From positions 1-64,000 of the forward strand of contig JAZKEU010000015.1 in NCBI GenBank assembly GCA_040386775.1: a DNA stretch of 64,000 bases. The letters are read 5' to 3'. The notes beneath the pieces were generated by a model, which was not told the DNA's origin, did no database searches, and saw nothing but the letters and a program-made list of their open reading frames with translations. Position 1 is the first letter of the stretch; each line of letters opens with the position of its first letter. The translations under genes and the position numbers were made by a program. The DNA comes from Bdellovibrionota bacterium (lineage in GTDB: Bacteria > Bdellovibrionota > Bdellovibrionia > Bdellovibrionales > JAEYZS01). Positions 26,553-34,449 of this stretch are shown one piece after another.

Positions 26553-26641
26553 ACCAGATCCCAAAAAAAAAGATCTGACGGCCACGAAGGCCGCAAGACA
26601 CGGGGGTTCGGGGCAAGCCCCGATTACCAGGATGTACAAAT
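26553..26641. repeat. Run of four hairpins between divergent genes
   Basis: The 184-base gap before the cNMP-binding gene holds four exact inverted repeats in a row. They are CAGATC/GATCTG around an A-rich loop (about 26553-26579), CGGCC-ACGAA-GGCCG (about 26580-26594), CGGGG-CAAG-CCCCG (about 26610-26623) and CAGGAT-GTACAA-ATCCTG (about 26629-26646). The ribosome-binding site AAGGAG follows immediately. The GC-rich block stands out from the AT-rich surroundings. It may be a structured 5' leader of the cNMP gene, or on the other strand an early terminator, since the stem there is followed by a T run. Confidence 0.5.
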
Positions 26642-26657
26642 CCTGTAAGGAGCACGA

Positions 26658-27182
26658 GTGAACCTAAAAGCCAGTAAAATTCTTTGGGAAAACATTTTCA
26701 AATTTCACAAGTCCGAACAAAAGACAAAGATCGCTTTCCTAAAAAGCATTCCTTTCTTTTCAAGATTGACCAGAAAGCAGTTGGAAGAAGTTTCCCATAT
26801 CCTCCATGAAAGAATTTACGAAAAAGATGAGTTTATCTTTGAAATGAATCAACCGGGCGCCGCACTTTTCTTGATCCAAGAAGGGGAAGTGAGCATCGAA
26901 GCGAAGACCAATGAAACAGATTTTACCCAGATTGCAATCTTGAAAGATCAATCTTTTTTTGGAGAGCTTGCGCTTTTAGATGAGTCACCAAGATCAGCAT
27001 CGGCGAGATCGGTAATAAGAACTCATGCTTGGGCACTTTTTAGAAGTGATCTTTTAAAGCTTTCAGAATCTAGACCAGATATTGCGTGTGAAATATATAA
27101 AATCTTAGCCAACATGATTGGTGAAAGACTTAAAACTACAAACAAACTTCTCAAATCTGAAGATAGCAAAAAGGTCGCATAA
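26658..27182 (+). CDS. Cyclic-nucleotide-binding domain protein
   Basis: This 174-residue protein has one cNMP-binding beta-roll: FLKSIPFFSRLTRKQLEEVS, the LFLIQEGEVSIE strand, and the phosphate-binding cassette FFGELALLDESPRSASARS with the Gly-Glu...Arg-Ser/Ala pattern for cyclic nucleotide. There is no DNA-binding domain, so it is a stand-alone sensor or adaptor rather than a Crp-type regulator. The GTG start at 26658 follows AAGGAG with good spacing. It sits 3 bases before the AI-2E family transporter gene, which suggests that it may modulate that membrane protein. Confidence 0.88.
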   Translation: MNLKASKILWENIFKFHKSEQKTKIAFLKSIPFFSRLTRKQLEEVSHILHERIYEKDEFIFEMNQPGAALFLIQEGEVSIEAKTNETDFTQIAILKDQSFFGELALLDESPRSASARSVIRTHAWALFRSDLLKLSESRPDIACEIYKILANMIGERLKTTNKLLKSEDSKKVA

Positions 27183-27185
27183 TCT

Positions 27186-28421
27186 ATGAAGTTCAATCGT
27201 GAGCAAAGAGCCTTAATATTTAAAACAATCAGTGGTTTGATTATTGCCGGTGTTTTGATAGCACTTTTGATTTCGTTAAAGCAATTGATACTGCCAATGA
27301 TTGTTGGTGCATTGTTAGCGTATCTTTGTAAACCTCTTCTTGGAATGTTTAAGTACCACTGGCTTCCTGAGGGAATCCGCGTTTTTGGGCTGATTAGTTT
27401 TTTTGTTGGATTTTTATTTTTATCCATTTGGGTGGTAAGATCGAGCATGCCAGATGAAGTGAAGAAGTTAGAGCTTCTTACGCGCATGCAGTACAAATTC
27501 AATGAAAAAATAGACTCCTATTTAGAAGTAAATAAACCTAAAGACGAAAGAAGCTTTGTTGTTAATCTTTTGAACGATGAAGTGATGCCGTTGGTAGTAG
27601 ATGTGAATAACTATCTGACGTTGAACGCTGCTCAACAAGGTGCTTTCATAGAATTTTATGAAAAAAAACTAATTGAAGATAAATACTATAAGTACTTCTT
27701 AAAAAATATTGATCACAAAGAAATGGACGAAAAAAGAGAAATTTCATCTGTAGCAGGAAAAGACGAAGTGAAGTCATTTACACTTTCACGAGTGATGAAT
27801 GTATTTTCGATTTGGATCATTATGCCGCTCATCTTTGTATTCTTGTTATTTGATAAAGGCGATATCCAAAGATACTTCGTGAATTTCATTCCGAACAGAT
27901 ACTTTGAATTGACGTTGACCGTATTTGAGCAAGTGAATTTAGCGATTGGACGTTATTTGAGAGGAACCTTGATTGAATGTGCTCTGGTGGGAGCTTCGAT
28001 TTTTGCAGGTCTTATATTGATTGGCATTGAGATTAAGGCTGCATTTTTGATTTCTGTAATTGCAGGATTGACGAACGCGATTCCTTTTTTGGGAACGGTG
28101 GTGGGCTGTGTGGTGGGGCTTGCGTACGCGATGATTGCAGAGGGTGTGACACCGATTCTTCCATTCATTACGGCAGATGATTTGATGATTGGAATTATTG
28201 TTACGATGATGATAGCGCATTTCTTAGACAATGCGATTTTCCAACCGGTGGTGGTAGGGTCAGCGGTGAGCTTACATCCGATTGTGATTATTCTAGGAAT
28301 CGTGGGCGGATCACTTTTGTTTGGCTTTGCGGGTATTTTATTAGCGATTCCCACTATTGTCGTTATAAAAGTTTCCACAGAGACACTATTCAAAGGTTTA
28401 AAAGACTATTACATAATTTAA
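27186..28421 (+). CDS. AI-2E family transporter (PerM/YdiK type)
   Basis: This 411-residue membrane protein has the N-terminal TM pair (SGLIIAGVLIALLISLKQLI, then MIVGALLAYLCKPLLGMF), a central soluble helical part (about 95-200) and a C-terminal set of TM helices. The latter include LIECALVGASIFAGLILIG, the NAIPFLGTVVGCVVG motif and HPIVIILGIVGGSLLFG. Family members include TqsA and Na+/H+ exchangers, so the substrate cannot be assigned. It is coupled with the cNMP-binding gene upstream and a small two-TM protein downstream. Confidence 0.88.
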   Translation: MKFNREQRALIFKTISGLIIAGVLIALLISLKQLILPMIVGALLAYLCKPLLGMFKYHWLPEGIRVFGLISFFVGFLFLSIWVVRSSMPDEVKKLELLTRMQYKFNEKIDSYLEVNKPKDERSFVVNLLNDEVMPLVVDVNNYLTLNAAQQGAFIEFYEKKLIEDKYYKYFLKNIDHKEMDEKREISSVAGKDEVKSFTLSRVMNVFSIWIIMPLIFVFLLFDKGDIQRYFVNFIPNRYFELTLTVFEQVNLAIGRYLRGTLIECALVGASIFAGLILIGIEIKAAFLISVIAGLTNAIPFLGTVVGCVVGLAYAMIAEGVTPILPFITADDLMIGIIVTMMIAHFLDNAIFQPVVVGSAVSLHPIVIILGIVGGSLLFGFAGILLAIPTIVVIKVSTETLFKGLKDYYII

Positions 28422-28454
28422 AACACGCCCAGAAAAGGCGCCTTCGGAGAAAAC

Positions 28455-28922
28455 ATGGCAGCATCGCTCTTGATTGAAAAAATTAAAATGTATAGGAATG
28501 TTCTATATGCTTTCTATTTTTTCAACGTACTTTCTGTTATTTCTGGAATTGTTTTGAGCGTCAGCCTTTACCGCAAAATGGATGAAGTGCATTGGGAATT
28601 GATAGCAATTGCTGTAGGAACAATTCTCTTTGGTATTGTGCTTCCGTATTTTTATGTTCTAAAAATCAAACAAAGAATTTTACAGTTGCGAATAGAGGTC
28701 GAAAAACAAGTGCAGACTTGGGTGCAAGGTTGGTTTGAAACCTACCGTGAATTCGGAGAAGAATCTTTTCAAAAATCTGAATTCTGGCTAAAAATCGTAA
28801 TGCTTTCCGTAGAACAACTTTCACATTACAGTACACATCCTGCCGTTTATATGGGCGCCGAAATCTCAAGAATCGTAAGAACAGAATTAGACAAACAAAA
28901 AAACCGACCAAAAGGCGCTTAA
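28455..28922 (+). CDS. Small membrane protein with two transmembrane segments
   Basis: This 155-residue protein has two hydrophobic helices (about 15-38, YAFYFFNVLSVISGIVLSVS, and about 50-70, LIAIAVGTILFGIVLPYFYV). An amphipathic helical domain follows (about 72-150) with many Gln, Glu and aromatic residues. No family is recognised. It starts 33 bases after the transporter stop behind a GGAG site, so it is likely the third gene of the cNMP-transporter unit and may form an accessory subunit. It converges with the DUF502 gene. Confidence 0.65.
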   Translation: MAASLLIEKIKMYRNVLYAFYFFNVLSVISGIVLSVSLYRKMDEVHWELIAIAVGTILFGIVLPYFYVLKIKQRILQLRIEVEKQVQTWVQGWFETYREFGEESFQKSEFWLKIVMLSVEQLSHYSTHPAVYMGAEISRIVRTELDKQKNRPKGA

Positions 28923-28950
28923 CGTTTTTTTGGTGTCGCTTTTGGCAATT

Positions 28951-29571
28951 CTAGATTTGGACCCAGCCGGTGAGGGCGCCTTGCATGGCTTTTTCGAAGG
29001 GTAAATTAATTTCCTCGACTTGGCTTCTGTTTACAAAAATCGAAAATCCTCCCATTTGATAACTCATGGGTACAAATACGGTGACAAGCTCATCATCATT
29101 GATACCTTTGGGCATATTTTTTAAATTTGAAACTGTCATAAATCCTACAAGTTTAAATTTTTGAGGAGCATCCTTAGAAGGGAAGTGCACGACGACAGTT
29201 TTTCCACGGGCGGCGTTATTTTTAGGATTTAAATAATCGGCTAAACTTTTCAAAGCATTAAAAATAGCACCTATTCCTGGTATGCGAGCCATCAAGCTCT
29301 GAATAAAATTATTGATGGATTTTGCGATCAAGAACTCAGACGTAATTCCTACGATAAAAATAATCGAAGCGCCGATGATCAACCCAAATCCTGAGGGAAG
29401 CTCTAACTCAGGATTTAAGGTTTTTAAAATTCTACCAAAAACTCCATCAATACTTCCGGCAAGCCAGATTAAAACATAAATACTTACAAAAAGAGGAAGT
29501 AGAACCAGTGCTCCTCTCAAAAAGATCTGTCCAATATTTTTCATGCTAAAGCTCGATTGTTTAGGTTCCAT
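28951..29571 (-). CDS. DUF502 family membrane protein
   Basis: This 206-residue protein has two TM helices near the N-terminus (FLRGALVLLPLFVSIYVLIW, and LIIGASIIFIVGITSEFLI) and a cytosolic or periplasmic beta-rich C-terminal domain. The RIPGIGAIFNALKSLADYL segment and the FVPMSYQMGGFSIFVNRSQV block match DUF502. The function is not established; in other organisms the family is membrane-associated. It lies 3 bases downstream of the DTW gene on the same strand, so co-expression is likely. Confidence 0.82.
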   Translation of the reverse strand: MEPKQSSFSMKNIGQIFLRGALVLLPLFVSIYVLIWLAGSIDGVFGRILKTLNPELELPSGFGLIIGASIIFIVGITSEFLIAKSINNFIQSLMARIPGIGAIFNALKSLADYLNPKNNAARGKTVVVHFPSKDAPQKFKLVGFMTVSNLKNMPKGINDDELVTVFVPMSYQMGGFSIFVNRSQVEEINLPFEKAMQGALTGWVQI

Positions 29572-29574
29572 TAT

Positions 29575-30204
29575 TTAGGTTCCATGTTTTGATTGCTCAT
29601 AATTTTCTAATTTTTTTCCTCTAGTGTCTAAAGTCTTTTCTACCATGATTCTAAAAACATTTTCCATACTTTGTTGAATTTCTTTGGATTCGATCACGCC
29701 AAGAGCTCTGGCGATGGCTTCTATGGTGGAAACGCCTTCTTCTTTGATTTTTCTTCGGAGATAAAAAATTCCCGACGAAGCATCACTTAGCTTCACATGC
29801 TGTACATTTTTTAAGAAAGGTTCACGTCTGGCCACTCGTTTTGCTTGTCTCCAGCTGCCATCAGGAACAATCAATTGAACTTTTCCGCCTAAGGATTGTA
29901 CAAGCTCTGGAGTGAGGGGGGCGGATTCTTCCGACGGATAAAGGTACAGGGGCGTAAATCCGCTCTGCAAAATTTGGCTTTCCACCAGTGGGTTTTCGAT
30001 GAGTCCACGATAATGTACGCTGCTGTTTTTGAGCATAAAATGAGCAATTCGCGCCGTATTTGTAGTCGTAACAAGCTCTCGGTAGTGCATCAACACCGTC
30101 ACAGGAGTGCTATTGTTGTGTGCGATCAAATGTGAGCAGATGCAATGAGTGTCTTTCATTCGACATTTGTCGCACCTGTTGCCTTTATTGGCTTTACGGC
30201 TCAT
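29575..30204 (-). CDS. DTW-domain tRNA-uridine aminocarboxypropyltransferase-like protein
   Basis: About 209 residues. The N-terminal zinc cluster (CDKCRMKDTHCICSH) and the LMHYRELVTTTNTARI block mark the DTW family, which adds an aminocarboxypropyl group from SAM to tRNA uridine (TapT, TuaA). The signature motif appears as VPDGSWRQAKR, that is D-G-S-W rather than D-T-W, a known type of variation. I prefer ATG 30204 over an upstream TTG at 30240, which would add 12 residues absent from the usual family start. Neither has a strong ribosome-binding site. The zinc cysteines precede the SAM domain as in relatives. Confidence 0.85.
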   Translation of the reverse strand: MSRKANKGNRCDKCRMKDTHCICSHLIAHNNSTPVTVLMHYRELVTTTNTARIAHFMLKNSSVHYRGLIENPLVESQILQSGFTPLYLYPSEESAPLTPELVQSLGGKVQLIVPDGSWRQAKRVARREPFLKNVQHVKLSDASSGIFYLRRKIKEEGVSTIEAIARALGVIESKEIQQSMENVFRIMVEKTLDTRGKKLENYEQSKHGT

Positions 30205-30332
30205 ACCAAAATTTATAGCACTACTGAGGTATGAAAACAAAGAGGGAATATGGACTTTTGTAGGGAGCGCGGAAAATATATTTCATTAGTAATAATAGAA
30301 GGTTATCTTTAATAAACAAGGAATACGACATC

Positions 30333-30698
30333 ATGATAGAGACACTTTTAACGATATTTTTTTTGCTGATAGCAGGTCACGCTGTTGGTGATTTTGCAAT
30401 CCAAACAGACTGGGTTGCTTACAATAAGAACAGGCATACTAAAGACAATATGTCTCTTGAAACCAAAGGTAAAATCGAACAAGTGTGGCCATGGGTACTC
30501 AGTGCCCACTCTTTACATCACGGTTTGATCGTATTCTTGATAACGCAAAGAATTTGGCTCGGGCTGGCAGAAACGGTTGTTCACTGGGTTACTGACTACG
30601 GAAAGTCTGAAGGTTGGTACGGATTCCATGTGGATCAAATTCTACACGTCACAGCTAAAGTTGCTTGGATCGCACTTCTGTACTATCAAGTGGTTTAG
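30333..30698 (+). CDS. DUF3307-like membrane protein
   Basis: This 121-residue protein has hydrophobic helices at the N-terminus (LLTIFFLLIAGHAVGDFAIQ), the middle and the C-terminus. The GHAVGDFAIQTDWVAYNK and AHSLHHGLIVFLI blocks with conserved histidines and aspartate match DUF3307, a family of unknown role. A possible ribosome-binding site AAGGAAT precedes the ATG. It lies just upstream of mreB in the same direction, but the large hairpins between them argue for separate transcripts. Confidence 0.65.
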   Translation: MIETLLTIFFLLIAGHAVGDFAIQTDWVAYNKNRHTKDNMSLETKGKIEQVWPWVLSAHSLHHGLIVFLITQRIWLGLAETVVHWVTDYGKSEGWYGFHVDQILHVTAKVAWIALLYYQVV

Positions 30699-30748
30699 AA
30701 CCTAGATATAACTACTATCAAATAGTTTAAGATAGTCACTGGAAAATA

Positions 30749-30797
30749 TTTTCTGTTCGTATACGAACAGAAAACCACAAGGCCGATTGTATCGGCC
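30749..30797 (+). promoter_or_regulatory. Two perfect hairpins in the mreB leader
   Basis: A 26-base perfect palindrome (30749-30774: arms TTTTCTGTTCG / CGAACAGAAAA around TATA) is followed 6 bases later by a GGCCGAT-TGT-ATCGGCC hairpin (30781-30797). The mreB ribosome-binding site GGAG and ATG 30817 come next. The first may be the terminator of the upstream gene or a dyad operator. The second is likely present in the mreB leader RNA. No canonical T run follows either. Confidence 0.6.
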
Positions 30798-30816
30798 GCG
30801 TTAGCTTGGAGAAAAC

Positions 30817-31845
30817 ATGGTAAATCCTTTCAAAAAATCAACCGCGGGTGCGGACATATACATCGATTTAGGAACTGCTAACACTCTAGTGGTAGCTCTT
30901 GGTAAAGGCCTTATCGTAAACGAACCTTCTGTCGTGGCTTACAAAGACATGAATGGAAAAAAGAAAATCTTAGCAGTAGGAGCAGATGCAAAAGAAAAAA
31001 TGGGCCGTGCTCCAGGCAATATGATTGTCACTCATCCACTCGTAGACGGTGTTATTGCAGATCTTGATGTCACAGAGACAATGCTAAAATATTTTCTTCA
31101 GAAACCAGGCGTTGTTAAATTTTATAAAAAACCAGAAGTTGTTATTTCTCTTCCTTACGGCGTGACCGATGTCGAGAAGAAAGCCTGTATCCAGGCTGGA
31201 ATTTCTGCGGGTGCAAAGAAAGTTTATCTCATAGATGAACCCATGGCTTCTGCTGTAGGAGCAGGACTGAAAGTGGAGCAACCCAAAGCCAGCATGATCA
31301 TTGATATTGGTGGCGGTACAACTGAAGTTGCTGTGATTTCATTATTTGGTATCGTACACTGTGAAGCGGTAAGAGTGGGTGGCCACGCGTTTGATAGAGA
31401 TATCGTCAACTATGTGAAAAGAAATTTCAATTTGATCATTGGTGATCAAACAGCAGAAAAAGTAAAGCTTGCCGTGGGTACGGCGTTAACGGATCGTCCG
31501 GAGTTAAAAACCACAATCAAAGGTATCGATGCAGCGACAGGTTTACCAAAGTCCATCGAAATTTCTTCTTTTGATATCAGTAAAGCCATGAATAATTCTC
31601 TTTCTACGATTGTAGATGCGGTTCATAAGACTCTAGAGAATATTCCTCCGGAATTGGTCTCAGACATAATTCAAGATGGAATTGTGCTCGCAGGTGGCGG
31701 AGCACTTATTCGTGACTTGGACGAGCGTTTACGTCGCGAGGTGAGAGTTCCTATTCAATTGGCAGCGGAGCCTCTCTTGACTATCGCTAAAGGTGGCGAG
31801 ATGATTATTGGTTCGAAGGACTTTCTGAATAGGGTAATGATTTAA
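30817..31845 (+). CDS. mreB: Rod-shape actin-like protein MreB
   Basis: This 342-residue bacterial actin organises cell-wall elongation at the inner face of the membrane. The ATP-site motifs are seen: DLGTANTLVVALGKG (phosphate 1), IDIGGGTTEVAVISLFGIV (phosphate 2) and GIVLAGGGALIRDLDERL (adenosine). The length is normal. mreC and mreD do not follow. The next gene is convergent and overlaps its 3' end by 41 bases, so this is a lone mreB. Bdellovibrio is known to carry two mreB genes, and a lone copy fits a second paralogue. Confidence 0.96.
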   Translation: MVNPFKKSTAGADIYIDLGTANTLVVALGKGLIVNEPSVVAYKDMNGKKKILAVGADAKEKMGRAPGNMIVTHPLVDGVIADLDVTETMLKYFLQKPGVVKFYKKPEVVISLPYGVTDVEKKACIQAGISAGAKKVYLIDEPMASAVGAGLKVEQPKASMIIDIGGGTTEVAVISLFGIVHCEAVRVGGHAFDRDIVNYVKRNFNLIIGDQTAEKVKLAVGTALTDRPELKTTIKGIDAATGLPKSIEISSFDISKAMNNSLSTIVDAVHKTLENIPPELVSDIIQDGIVLAGGGALIRDLDERLRREVRVPIQLAAEPLLTIAKGGEMIIGSKDFLNRVMI

Positions 31846-32323
31846 TCGTTAGCTTTCCGATGTCTCTCATAGAGTCTTCGCTTCTGAATCCATCCACGTC
31901 TTTATCAAACTCCGAATCATTCACAGTCCAAGTGAGCTGAAGAGTTCCCATATTGTGAACTTCTTTGGCCTTTGCTTCCTCTGGTTGTTTGATTCTTTCG
32001 ACATCAAGCTCATGACGGATCCAATGCTTTGTGTTTTTAACTTGATGGATGCAAGCTATCTTAGAAAATGCGAGTTTCTTTTTGATAGATTTAAATTGGT
32101 AAACACCATCAGCGGCTAGTCTTATAGTTGGAGCGATATCTGAGTTTAAGAAAAGATCGCAGGTGAGATCGGGATTGGTTTTGCCGTTGAGATCCACTTG
32201 GATGATGCCGGTGTAAACGCGTTCGTCGGGTTTGAGCTTATCGAAATTGATTTCTTGTTTGGTGGGTGTAGAGCAGGCGCCTAGAATTAAAGTGAGTGAT
32301 AATAACGATAGTATTTTAAGCAT
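31805..32323 (-). CDS. Small lipoprotein of unknown function
   Basis: About 172 residues with a lipoprotein signal peptide (LLSLTLILGAC, with the cysteine as the lipid site). The mature part is beta-rich and polar, with two more cysteines, and no family is recognised. I prefer ATG 32323 over the in-frame ATG 32329: GGAGG directly touches the upstream ATG but lies 6 bases before the downstream one. A hairpin covers this ribosome-binding site. Its 3' end overlaps mreB by 41 bases on the opposite strand. Confidence 0.7.
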   Translation of the reverse strand: MLKILSLLSLTLILGACSTPTKQEINFDKLKPDERVYTGIIQVDLNGKTNPDLTCDLFLNSDIAPTIRLAADGVYQFKSIKKKLAFSKIACIHQVKNTKHWIRHELDVERIKQPEEAKAKEVHNMGTLQLTWTVNDSEFDKDVDGFRSEDSMRDIGKLTIKSLPYSESPSNQ

Positions 32324-32325
32324 AA

Positions 32326-32350
32326 GCATCCTCCGCGATTAAGAGGATGC
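32326..32350 (-). promoter_or_regulatory. Hairpin masking the ribosome-binding site of the lipoprotein gene
   Basis: An 8-base perfect stem (GCATCCTC / GAGGATGC, 9-base loop) contains the GGAGG ribosome-binding site of the lipoprotein gene. In the mRNA it would hide that site unless opened. Confidence 0.5.
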
Positions 32351-32392
32351 TATTGAATTGAGAGGGAGTCGTCAATAAGGATGATATTAAGT

Positions 32393-33601
32393 TTATTCCT
32401 TAGCTTTTGTACTGGCAGGTGGAACTTGTGATGCTGGCACTAAGCGACCATTTTGGATATTGTTTAAGTTCACTTCAGTGTACTTAACAAAGATTTCACC
32501 ACCAGGGACTCTTTTGATATTGAGTTCTGGGCTAAGAACGATCTCTTGGTTTTCAATGTTGTAGCTCCATCCAGTTTGATCTCTTGGGATGATTTGTCTT
32601 TCAGTGTTAGCAGGGTTTCCATAAGAAACTTGGATGCTATTTGAATCAGGGATAAATTGAATTGGAATTCTTTGTGAGCCCACTTGATTCACTAATCTTT
32701 CACCAAGTTCTGCAAGATCATCACCGAATGAATTAGAACATAAGTCTGCAACAGTACCTTGAGCTATATTCATTAAATCAGGGAATCTAGATTGTGGGCC
32801 AGAGCCATCAAGTCTACAGCTAAGCTTATCTACTTTTGAACTGGGAAGAGCGGCAGCGATCAAGATTTTATTTTCATTTCCACCTTTTGCTGCTTTTAAT
32901 TTTTCGTAGAACTCATATGCATTCTCACCAGGAGTTACATCATCAGCATCTGTTAAGAAGATCACAACAAGGAAGGCATCCTTTTCATAGAATCCAGCAT
33001 TTACCGAATTATTTAAATTATCATCTGAAATGATTTTTAAAACAGGAGAGAAAGATTCTTCAGCTTCTGGGCCCCACTGAGTGCCGATAGCAACAGTGTT
33101 CTTTAAAACATTTTTCGCATCAAGAGTATCGCGTGTGATGAAAGGAGCGCCGGTAATCACTTGGCCGTTAGCATCTTTTAAAGGAACTAACACTCCATTA
33201 TTTTGTACCATAATGCGTGGACCTACTTTAGTTACTCTTTTTCCATTTATAGTTTCGTTGTAAGTGTAGTCTTGTTTAGAATCGTTTAAGTACTTACTGT
33301 CGTATACCGGAACTATACCAATCTTGAAGTCAATTCTAGGATTATGAAAGAACTTATCCGCAAATCTATCGATGTTTTGTTTTAATTTTGTTTGATGAGC
33401 ATCCATAGATTGAGAGTTATCTACTACGAATAAGATATTTACTTTTGGATCCCCAGTACTTTCAACTCTAGGAGCAACCTGGTCCACAACCTTATGTTGT
33501 TCTGGAGGAGCTTGCATTCTGGGGTTGCCTTTTTTGCTACAAGCCGTTGCCGCAAATAATGCAGTCGCTAGCACGGTAAGGGTTACTAAATGTGATCTCA
33601 T
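32393..33601 (-). CDS. von Willebrand A-domain lipoprotein, CglB-like
   Basis: This 402-residue protein starts at ATG 33601 (MRSHLVTLTVLATALFAATAC), a lipoprotein signal. The VWA domain has the MIDAS motif D-x-S-x-S in ILFVVDNSQSMDAHQTK and a second acidic block VVIFLTDADDVTPGE. The C-terminal 130 residues are beta-rich (ISPELNIKR-like strands). In Myxococcus, the gliding adhesin CglB is an outer-membrane VWA lipoprotein of about this length. Here the gene is the last of the motor operon and overlaps the TPR gene stop by 4 bases (ATGA). Assigning it as a CglB-like adhesin is inference. Confidence 0.85.
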   Translation of the reverse strand: MRSHLVTLTVLATALFAATACSKKGNPRMQAPPEQHKVVDQVAPRVESTGDPKVNILFVVDNSQSMDAHQTKLKQNIDRFADKFFHNPRIDFKIGIVPVYDSKYLNDSKQDYTYNETINGKRVTKVGPRIMVQNNGVLVPLKDANGQVITGAPFITRDTLDAKNVLKNTVAIGTQWGPEAEESFSPVLKIISDDNLNNSVNAGFYEKDAFLVVIFLTDADDVTPGENAYEFYEKLKAAKGGNENKILIAAALPSSKVDKLSCRLDGSGPQSRFPDLMNIAQGTVADLCSNSFGDDLAELGERLVNQVGSQRIPIQFIPDSNSIQVSYGNPANTERQIIPRDQTGWSYNIENQEIVLSPELNIKRVPGGEIFVKYTEVNLNNIQNGRLVPASQVPPASTKAKE

Positions 33602-34428
33602 GACTTGCCTCCGGCAGTTGGGCACTTATTGGTTTTTACTTCGTATTTACCGATTTCATCTAACCAAACTTCGCCACTTTCTTGCTCGTCAGGGAATACA
33701 AGAATGTCAGCTGATTTTCTTTTATCGAATTTCAATTTTTCTGGTTTTTCTTTTTCGTACACGAAGGATCTTTGAGCTACTTCAACTTCGATGATTTTCA
33801 TTTTCTTAAGGTTCTTAGAAATTTCTTCTAAGTCTTTTTGAGCTAAAGCTTTCATTCTAGTATTAGTCATCTTCTTTGCTTCTCTTTGAATAAATCTTGG
33901 AAGTTTAGTTAAGTCTTTACCTAATTGTTCGCCACGAGTGATATCGCCTTTAGATAATTTTTGTACCCAAGTGTTAACGAATTCTGAATTTGGGTTTTGT
34001 ACGATGGCTTCCAAAGCTTCAACTCTCGGGAGCATTTCTGCTTTATAAAGAGCAATTTTGTCGAACGCTGATTTGTAGTCACAAATTTTTAAATCCACAA
34101 AAGCGCTAAGAACGTATGTTTCCGGACCGATGTAAGGAGAGAATACCGCATTGAAAGTTGATTTTAATGCACCGATGGCTGAGTTGTAGTCTTGTTTTCT
34201 AGTGTAAGCCCAAGCTTTTTCTTCTACTGATTCTACCCAGAAGTCTGAGTCTTTGGAGATTTGTTCGTATTTGGCAATGGCTTTATCTAGTTCATTTTTT
34301 TCATAAAGCTTTCTAGCTTGATTTAGAATCACTAAATCTTCGGCTTTCGAAGCAGCTTCTGCGAACCTCATGGAGGTTCCGGCAATTGCTAGTCCGATTA
34401 GAATGTAAATTACAAAAGCTTTAATCAT
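33598..34428 (-). CDS. Periplasmic TPR-like protein, GltE/AglT-like position
   Basis: About 276 residues. I chose ATG 34428 (MIKAFVIYILIGLAIAGTSM, with a GGGA site) over TTG 34440. The signal peptide ends near FAEAA. The mature region has TPR-like helices (ILNQARKLYEKNELDKAIAKYEQI, EKAWAYTRKQDYNSAIGAL), then a long charged coiled segment and a beta-rich end. The Myxococcus complex holds periplasmic TPR proteins in a similar place, hence the suggested role as a link between motor and outer membrane. It lies 21 bases after the barrel gene. Confidence 0.78.
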   Translation of the reverse strand: MIKAFVIYILIGLAIAGTSMRFAEAASKAEDLVILNQARKLYEKNELDKAIAKYEQISKDSDFWVESVEEKAWAYTRKQDYNSAIGALKSTFNAVFSPYIGPETYVLSAFVDLKICDYKSAFDKIALYKAEMLPRVEALEAIVQNPNSEFVNTWVQKLSKGDITRGEQLGKDLTKLPRFIQREAKKMTNTRMKALAQKDLEEISKNLKKMKIIEVEVAQRSFVYEKEKPEKLKFDKRKSADILVFPDEQESGEVWLDEIGKYEVKTNKCPTAGGKS

Positions 34429-34449
34429 ATATTTTCCCAACAGTTTTGT

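Noticed and set aside
26580-26594. The ACGAA loop hairpin as part of a mini-ykkC motif.
   Set aside because: Mini-ykkC needs two hairpins with ACGR loops; only one loop here resembles that.
27939-28393. Long minus-strand frames opposite the AI-2E family transporter gene.
   Set aside because: They are antisense shadows rich in repeated simple residues, without ribosome-binding sites; the sense gene is a clear family member.
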